A DNA stretch of 64,000 bases, taken from Sedimentibacter sp. Lineage in GTDB: Bacteria; Bacillota; Clostridia; Tissierellales; Sedimentibacteraceae. The position numbers and the translations under genes were made by a program. Below are positions 60,196 to 64,000 of this stretch, piece by piece; position 1 is the stretch's first letter; every line of letters begins with the position of its first letter. Below the pieces are notes generated by a model. That model saw only the letters and a program-made list of their open reading frames with translations. It ran no database searches and was not told the DNA's origin. The stretch lies in assembly GCA_018436705.1 (NCBI GenBank), contig JAHDLA010000006.1:1-64000 (forward strand), given 5' to 3'.

Positions 60196-62518
60196 ACCTT
60201 TCTCCCTTGCATAGTATACAATAAAGCAACAGGCAAAAATTAATTAAATTCGGTATTAATCCCGTAAAATATAGTTTATAAAAATTATCTGATTTCTGTC
60301 CTGTATATGTATTATAATATATTTCGCCATCATTTAAAATAAAATTTATTTCTCCTTCATTATATGTAGTTAATATTGTGCTCTTATTTCTTTCATATCT
60401 GGATATAACCTCCTCAGACGGCATGCCGTAATTATTATTACCGTAGCTTATTACAGCTAAATCCGGCTTTAACATATTTACAAAACTATCTGTAGATGAG
60501 GTCTTGCTTCCATGATGCGGAACTATAAGAATATCAGCATGCTCCAGGCCTAGAAGCATATCTTCTGCTTCCTTTTCAATATCTCCTGCCATAAATATTT
60601 TTATATCATCAAAACTCATAAGTATTACCATCGATCCATTGTTGGTGCTTTTTCCTATATAATTTTTATCCGGCCATAAGATTTCTATTTTTAATCGTTC
60701 ATCTATATTAGAAAAGTTTTCTTTTTTCAATATGTTAACTTTATATTCATCATTATCAAAAGACGAAAAAATTTTTTTGATTTTTATATTGTTATTTATT
60801 ATTTCTTTTAACCCTGAATAGTGGTCTTCATCCCAATGGCTTATAAAAACTCCGTCTATTGTTCTTATTCCATGCTTTGTAAGATAAGGAACCGCTGTAT
60901 ATTCTCCAAAGCCGCTTTTATTGCTTCCACAATCAAAAATTAAATTAACATTTTTATATTTAACTGTTGTAAACAGTCCTTGATTTGCATCTACAACATT
61001 GAAATACAGCTTGTTATCCATAAAAGGAATGATTATAAAGTCAAGTATACAAAAGCTTAATAAGATATTGATAACGCACTTTTTTATTCGAAAATTATTG
61101 CATGAAAGAAAATAAAGGATTGCCGCAAGAACAATGTAAAAAAATATAATTTCACATACAGACATCGTTGGAATGATAACTCCGTTATATGCAATATTAT
61201 CTGCTAAGCTAATAATATATTTGAGACAATAAAGCAAATAATCAAATATTTTAAAAGGAATCGACAAAAAATTTGAGAGAAAACCATTTGTAAGCAATAT
61301 GATAAAGCCAAAAATAATTATGATCAAAAAAATGTGTATCAAGACAAGATTATAGAATATACCCATTAGTGGCAGATAGTTAAAGTAATATGCTACAACA
61401 GGTAATGTAAATAGCTGTAAAAATAAATAAAGAGAAATAGATTTTAATATTATATTTTTATATAGTACATATTTTAGAATATAGCGGTTATAAAAGATTA
61501 GGCTCAAAGCAGCCATAAATGATAGTAAAAATCCGGCATCTGTAATCCAAAAGGGGTTATATAAGGTCAAAATAAGAGCAGCCAACCCTATAGAATTAAG
61601 AGAATTATATTTTCTGTAAAACATCTCAGCACCGAACAATACAGTAAACATTACAAGTGCCCTCAATACTGTAACAGGAAAACCTATAAGAAAACCGTAA
61701 AGCCAAATCAGTACCCATGTTAATACCCAGCTTAATCTATAATTTAAAAAATGCCTAAATAATGTAATCAAAAATACATACATAAGTGCTATATGAGTTC
61801 CTGAAACAGCAAATATATGAGCCAGTCCCATTTCCTTTATCCCATCATACGTACTTTCATCCAAGTAGTCTGAATTTCCAAGTATTATAGATAAAATTAT
61901 GTCTGCATTTTCTTTATCCAGTTTGTCATAGAATGTGTTCTCTGTATAATTTTTAAAATCAACTGATAGATCTCTAAACCACGAAACATCTTCTTTTAGA
62001 GTATTGGCATCTCCTTTCAAAAAAACAACTGCTCCTATTTTTTTCGATTTCAAATAATTGTCATAGTTAAACATCATCCTATTTTTACTGAACCTATTAT
62101 CTGCTATTCTACCGGTAAATTGAGCAACACTGTTTTCTTTAACCTCATTCTCTTCTTTTACATAAATTATAGTATTTTCTTCTTCTTTTAATTTGTAATT
62201 ATTTATGCTTAAAACTCGCGCATTATAGCTAACATATTCGGAATCAGATTTCTGCTTATTTTTATGGCTAATTTCTACAACCAAGTCTATCTCTTCATTA
62301 ATATATTGTTTTAATACAAAAATTGAATTATAATAACTATTAATAAATGATAAAAAAACAAATGCTGCAATTGAAAGACTGTATAAGAATCTTTTTGTGT
62401 TAAACGCATTATAAACAAGTATGGTCGCAGAAACTGCTAAATAGTATCCAAAACAGCCACACTCATAGGATAATATTCCAATTGCATAAAAAGCAAAAAT
62501 AGAAATTAATATATGCAT
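60185..62518 (-). CDS. comEC: ComEC DNA-uptake channel
   Basis: A 777-residue membrane protein starting MHILISIFAFYAIGI (GAGGTG upstream; a longer start has no site). An N-terminal hydrophobic part and OB-like DUF4131 region (about 60-185) precede the competence domain with 'LAHIFAVSGTHIALMYVFLI' and about ten helices. The C-terminal metallo-beta-lactamase domain shows 'FISHWDEDHYSGLKEIINNN' and 'ILIVPHHGSKTSSTDSFVNM', the likely nuclease that degrades one strand. It carries single-stranded DNA across the membrane in transformation. Other competence genes are not in the window. Confidence 0.96.
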   Translation of the reverse strand: MHILISIFAFYAIGILSYECGCFGYYLAVSATILVYNAFNTKRFLYSLSIAAFVFLSFINSYYNSIFVLKQYINEEIDLVVEISHKNKQKSDSEYVSYNARVLSINNYKLKEEENTIIYVKEENEVKENSVAQFTGRIADNRFSKNRMMFNYDNYLKSKKIGAVVFLKGDANTLKEDVSWFRDLSVDFKNYTENTFYDKLDKENADIILSIILGNSDYLDESTYDGIKEMGLAHIFAVSGTHIALMYVFLITLFRHFLNYRLSWVLTWVLIWLYGFLIGFPVTVLRALVMFTVLFGAEMFYRKYNSLNSIGLAALILTLYNPFWITDAGFLLSFMAALSLIFYNRYILKYVLYKNIILKSISLYLFLQLFTLPVVAYYFNYLPLMGIFYNLVLIHIFLIIIIFGFIILLTNGFLSNFLSIPFKIFDYLLYCLKYIISLADNIAYNGVIIPTMSVCEIIFFYIVLAAILYFLSCNNFRIKKCVINILLSFCILDFIIIPFMDNKLYFNVVDANQGLFTTVKYKNVNLIFDCGSNKSGFGEYTAVPYLTKHGIRTIDGVFISHWDEDHYSGLKEIINNNIKIKKIFSSFDNDEYKVNILKKENFSNIDERLKIEILWPDKNYIGKSTNNGSMVILMSFDDIKIFMAGDIEKEAEDMLLGLEHADILIVPHHGSKTSSTDSFVNMLKPDLAVISYGNNNYGMPSEEVISRYERNKSTILTTYNEGEINFILNDGEIYYNTYTGQKSDNFYKLYFTGLIPNLINFCLLLYCILCKGERYEL

Positions 62519-62595
62519 AATTACACCTCGACATATTTTACCAAATTTTAGGGCATAAATCAAAGCTAATTTTGTACAAGCAGATAGGAGAATTA

Positions 62596-63561
62596 ATGAT
62601 CATCAACAGCGGAGAAATAAATTTAATTAGCATTAAAGAAAATGTACATAACTTATTAAAAAAATCCTTCTTTATTGATATAGAAACAACCGGTCTATCC
62701 AGAGAATATTCTGATATAATTTCAATAACTGTTCTTCTATATGAAAACAGCGGTTATAAAATTACTCAAATATTCTGTGAATATTCAATTGATGAACCTG
62801 AAGCATTAAAATACTTATACGAATTGATTAGTAAAAAGGAGTATATAATCACCTACAATGGTAACAGTTTTGACATTCCATTTTTAATGAGAAAGATGCA
62901 GAAATACAATATTGATATTGACTTGAGTACCTTTACTAAAGTTGATTTATACTATTGGATGAGAAATATTAAAAGTAAAATTGAAATTCAAAATTTAAAA
63001 TTAAAAACTGCTGAAAAATATTTTAACATTAATAGAAATGATACTTTAAGCGGAGAAGATATCATAACATTATACAAAGCGTACAGAATAGAACCGAGAA
63101 AGGAATTTGCGGAATTAATATTACAGCATAATTATGAAGATGTTTTTAATCTTCCTTCATTGTTCAGCTGTATACTTGATATGTATGATAATATTCTTCA
63201 TTATGACAACCTTATGGTTAGTATAAACAGCGAATCCGCAAAAATAAAAAAGAATACTTTAATTTGTAAATGCAACATAATAAGCGCGTTAAAAACTAAT
63301 TATGTAAACACAAACATTAACTTTAGCTTAAAGACCAATTTAGCCTCTCAAACAATGGAATTACATATTCCATTAGATTTTTTTAATGATGACAAGATTA
63401 TGGAGTTTTTCTTTATTGATAACATAAATTATAAGGTACCAAAATATACGGCAATTGAAGGCATAAAAAGAAACCTTCTTCCTATAAAATTTAATGACAA
63501 AATCTTTTACACAAACATATCAAATCTAATAAAAACCGTTTTAGACTCTATTTTTAAATAA
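62596..63561 (+). CDS. YprB-like ribonuclease H-fold exonuclease
   Basis: A 321-residue protein starting at MIINSGEINLISIK; AGGAG lies 6 bases upstream of ATG 62596. The DEDD-exonuclease motifs are present: 'FFIDIETTGLSREYSD' (DxE), 'YIITYNGNSFDIPFLMRKMQ' (D) and 'EFAELILQHNYEDVFNLPSL' (HNxxD, with final D). The ribonuclease H-like YprB domain is about 25-200; the rest is a poorly conserved helical/beta tail. The family is common in Firmicutes, and its nucleic acid substrate is not known. A terminator follows. Confidence 0.9.
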   Translation: MIINSGEINLISIKENVHNLLKKSFFIDIETTGLSREYSDIISITVLLYENSGYKITQIFCEYSIDEPEALKYLYELISKKEYIITYNGNSFDIPFLMRKMQKYNIDIDLSTFTKVDLYYWMRNIKSKIEIQNLKLKTAEKYFNINRNDTLSGEDIITLYKAYRIEPRKEFAELILQHNYEDVFNLPSLFSCILDMYDNILHYDNLMVSINSESAKIKKNTLICKCNIISALKTNYVNTNINFSLKTNLASQTMELHIPLDFFNDDKIMEFFFIDNINYKVPKYTAIEGIKRNLLPIKFNDKIFYTNISNLIKTVLDSIFK

Positions 63562-63575
63562 TATTATTAAATAAC

Positions 63576-63604
63576 AAAAAGGCTTACTTATCGCAAGCCT
63601 TTTT
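63576..63604. terminator. Terminator between the exonuclease gene and the tRNA cluster
   Basis: AAAAAGGCTT and AAGCCTTTTT form a 10-base stem. A-runs on one side and T-runs on the other let it work for both the forward gene and the minus-strand tRNA transcript. Confidence 0.9.
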
Positions 63605-63607
63605 ATT

Positions 63608-63683
63608 TGGTGCCCAAACGCGGAATCGAACCACGGACACGGAGATTTTCAGTCTCCTGCTCTACCGACTGAGCTATCTGGGC
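63608..63683 (-). tRNA. tRNA-Phe (GAA)
   Basis: Read on the minus strand, GCCCAGA pairs with TTTGGGC in the acceptor, the discriminator is A, and CCA is encoded (63608-63610). The anticodon loop CTGAAAA gives GAA. TTCGATTC closes the T-arm. It is the last of a four-tRNA minus-strand cluster and the only one with an encoded CCA. Confidence 0.95.
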
Positions 63684-63717
63684 AAATTCATTCTAAACAA
63701 ATTAAATATTTTATGAG

Positions 63718-63791
63718 TGGGCCTTCAAGGACTCGAACCTTGGACCTACCGGTTATGAGCCGGGCGCTCTAACCAACTGAGCTAAAGGCCC
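63718..63791 (-). tRNA. tRNA with CAT anticodon (Ile2 likelier than elongator Met)
   Basis: 74 bases; acceptor GGGCCTT/AAGGCCC with discriminator A, anticodon loop CTCATAA, CCA not encoded. The body (CCTTTAGCTCAGTTGG, C4-G69 and C5-G68 pairs) resembles Firmicute tRNA-Ile2, whose CAU is changed to lysidine-AU by TilS. An elongator tRNA-Met cannot be excluded. Confidence 0.85.
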
Positions 63792-63813
63792 AAAACAATA
63801 TGTTTTGGTACAG

Positions 63814-63887
<74 letters not shown>

Positions 63888-63897
63888 ATTTTAAGTA

Positions 63898-63971
63898 TCG
63901 GGGCGGCAGGATTTGAACCCGCGGCCCTCTGGTCCCAAACCAGATGCGCTACCAAACTGCGCTACGCCCCG
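63898..63971 (-). tRNA. tRNA-Pro (TGG)
   Basis: 74 bases; acceptor CGGGGCG/CGCCCCG with discriminator A, anticodon loop TTTGGGA giving TGG, T-arm GGTTCAAATCC. The C1-G72 acceptor pair is characteristic of proline tRNAs. First of the four in transcription order within the window. Confidence 0.95.
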
Positions 63972-64000
63972 TTGCATAAAACTATTTTAAACAGGAGTGG

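Overview
The window is low-GC DNA on which nearly all strong translation starts carry AGGAGG-type ribosome binding sites. It holds many endospore genes (yunB, spoVAC/D/E, spoIIAA/AB, spoIIP, gpr) and T-box leaders in front of leuA and thrS. This points to a spore-forming member of the Firmicutes, class Clostridia or a close relative. The species cannot be fixed from the sequence alone.

Region 1-6.9 kb is an accessory element. It begins with the last codons and right end of an IS3-family insertion sequence and ends with a tyrosine integrase beside yebC. Between them are a tiny DUF5659-like gene, a roughly 400 bp block closed by long inverted arms, a 930-residue protein, two unknown small genes, and a divergently transcribed XRE repressor with a palindromic operator. 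The 930-residue protein carries the full signature set of the eukaryotic-RdRP / YonO family of single-chain two-barrel RNA polymerases, including a DLDGD catalytic loop. This polymerase, its own consensus promoter and the structured block next to it are the most unusual content of the window.

Region 7-30 kb is core chromosome. It runs yebC, yigZ-hflX, yunB, a large class A penicillin-binding protein, and a spoVAC-D-E operon that opens with an unannotated 40-residue membrane peptide. Then come a leucine T-box with leuACDB, a spoIIAA-spoIIAB pair that lacks the usual sigF, a two-component system, a DUF4342 protein, a CLC channel/antiporter, a GNAT acetyltransferase, a PadR/DUF2812 pair and two DUF6385-like beta-rich proteins.

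Region 30-53 kb is a variable zone rich in membrane and secreted proteins, with many duplications and decayed copies. It contains two DUF2812 paralogues with patchy near-identity. A subtilase/secreted-protein pair is divergent from a blaI-blaR1-Trp-rich-peptide operon. Core genes udp, thrS (T-box) and a DEAD-box helicase are embedded here. A metallo-hydrolase gene and a small anchored-protein gene have partial duplicate copies, a lipoprotein gene has a homopolymer frameshift, and C39-like cysteine peptidases occur in one complete and one broken form. An ECF sigma / anti-sigma / secreted-protein operon has a degenerate copy about 3 kb away.

Region 53-64 kb returns to conserved housekeeping and sporulation genes: a TPM protein and lemA, lepA, spoIIP, gpr, rpsT, holA, comEC, a YprB-like exonuclease and a tRNA cluster (Pro, Ile, CAT anticodon, Phe).
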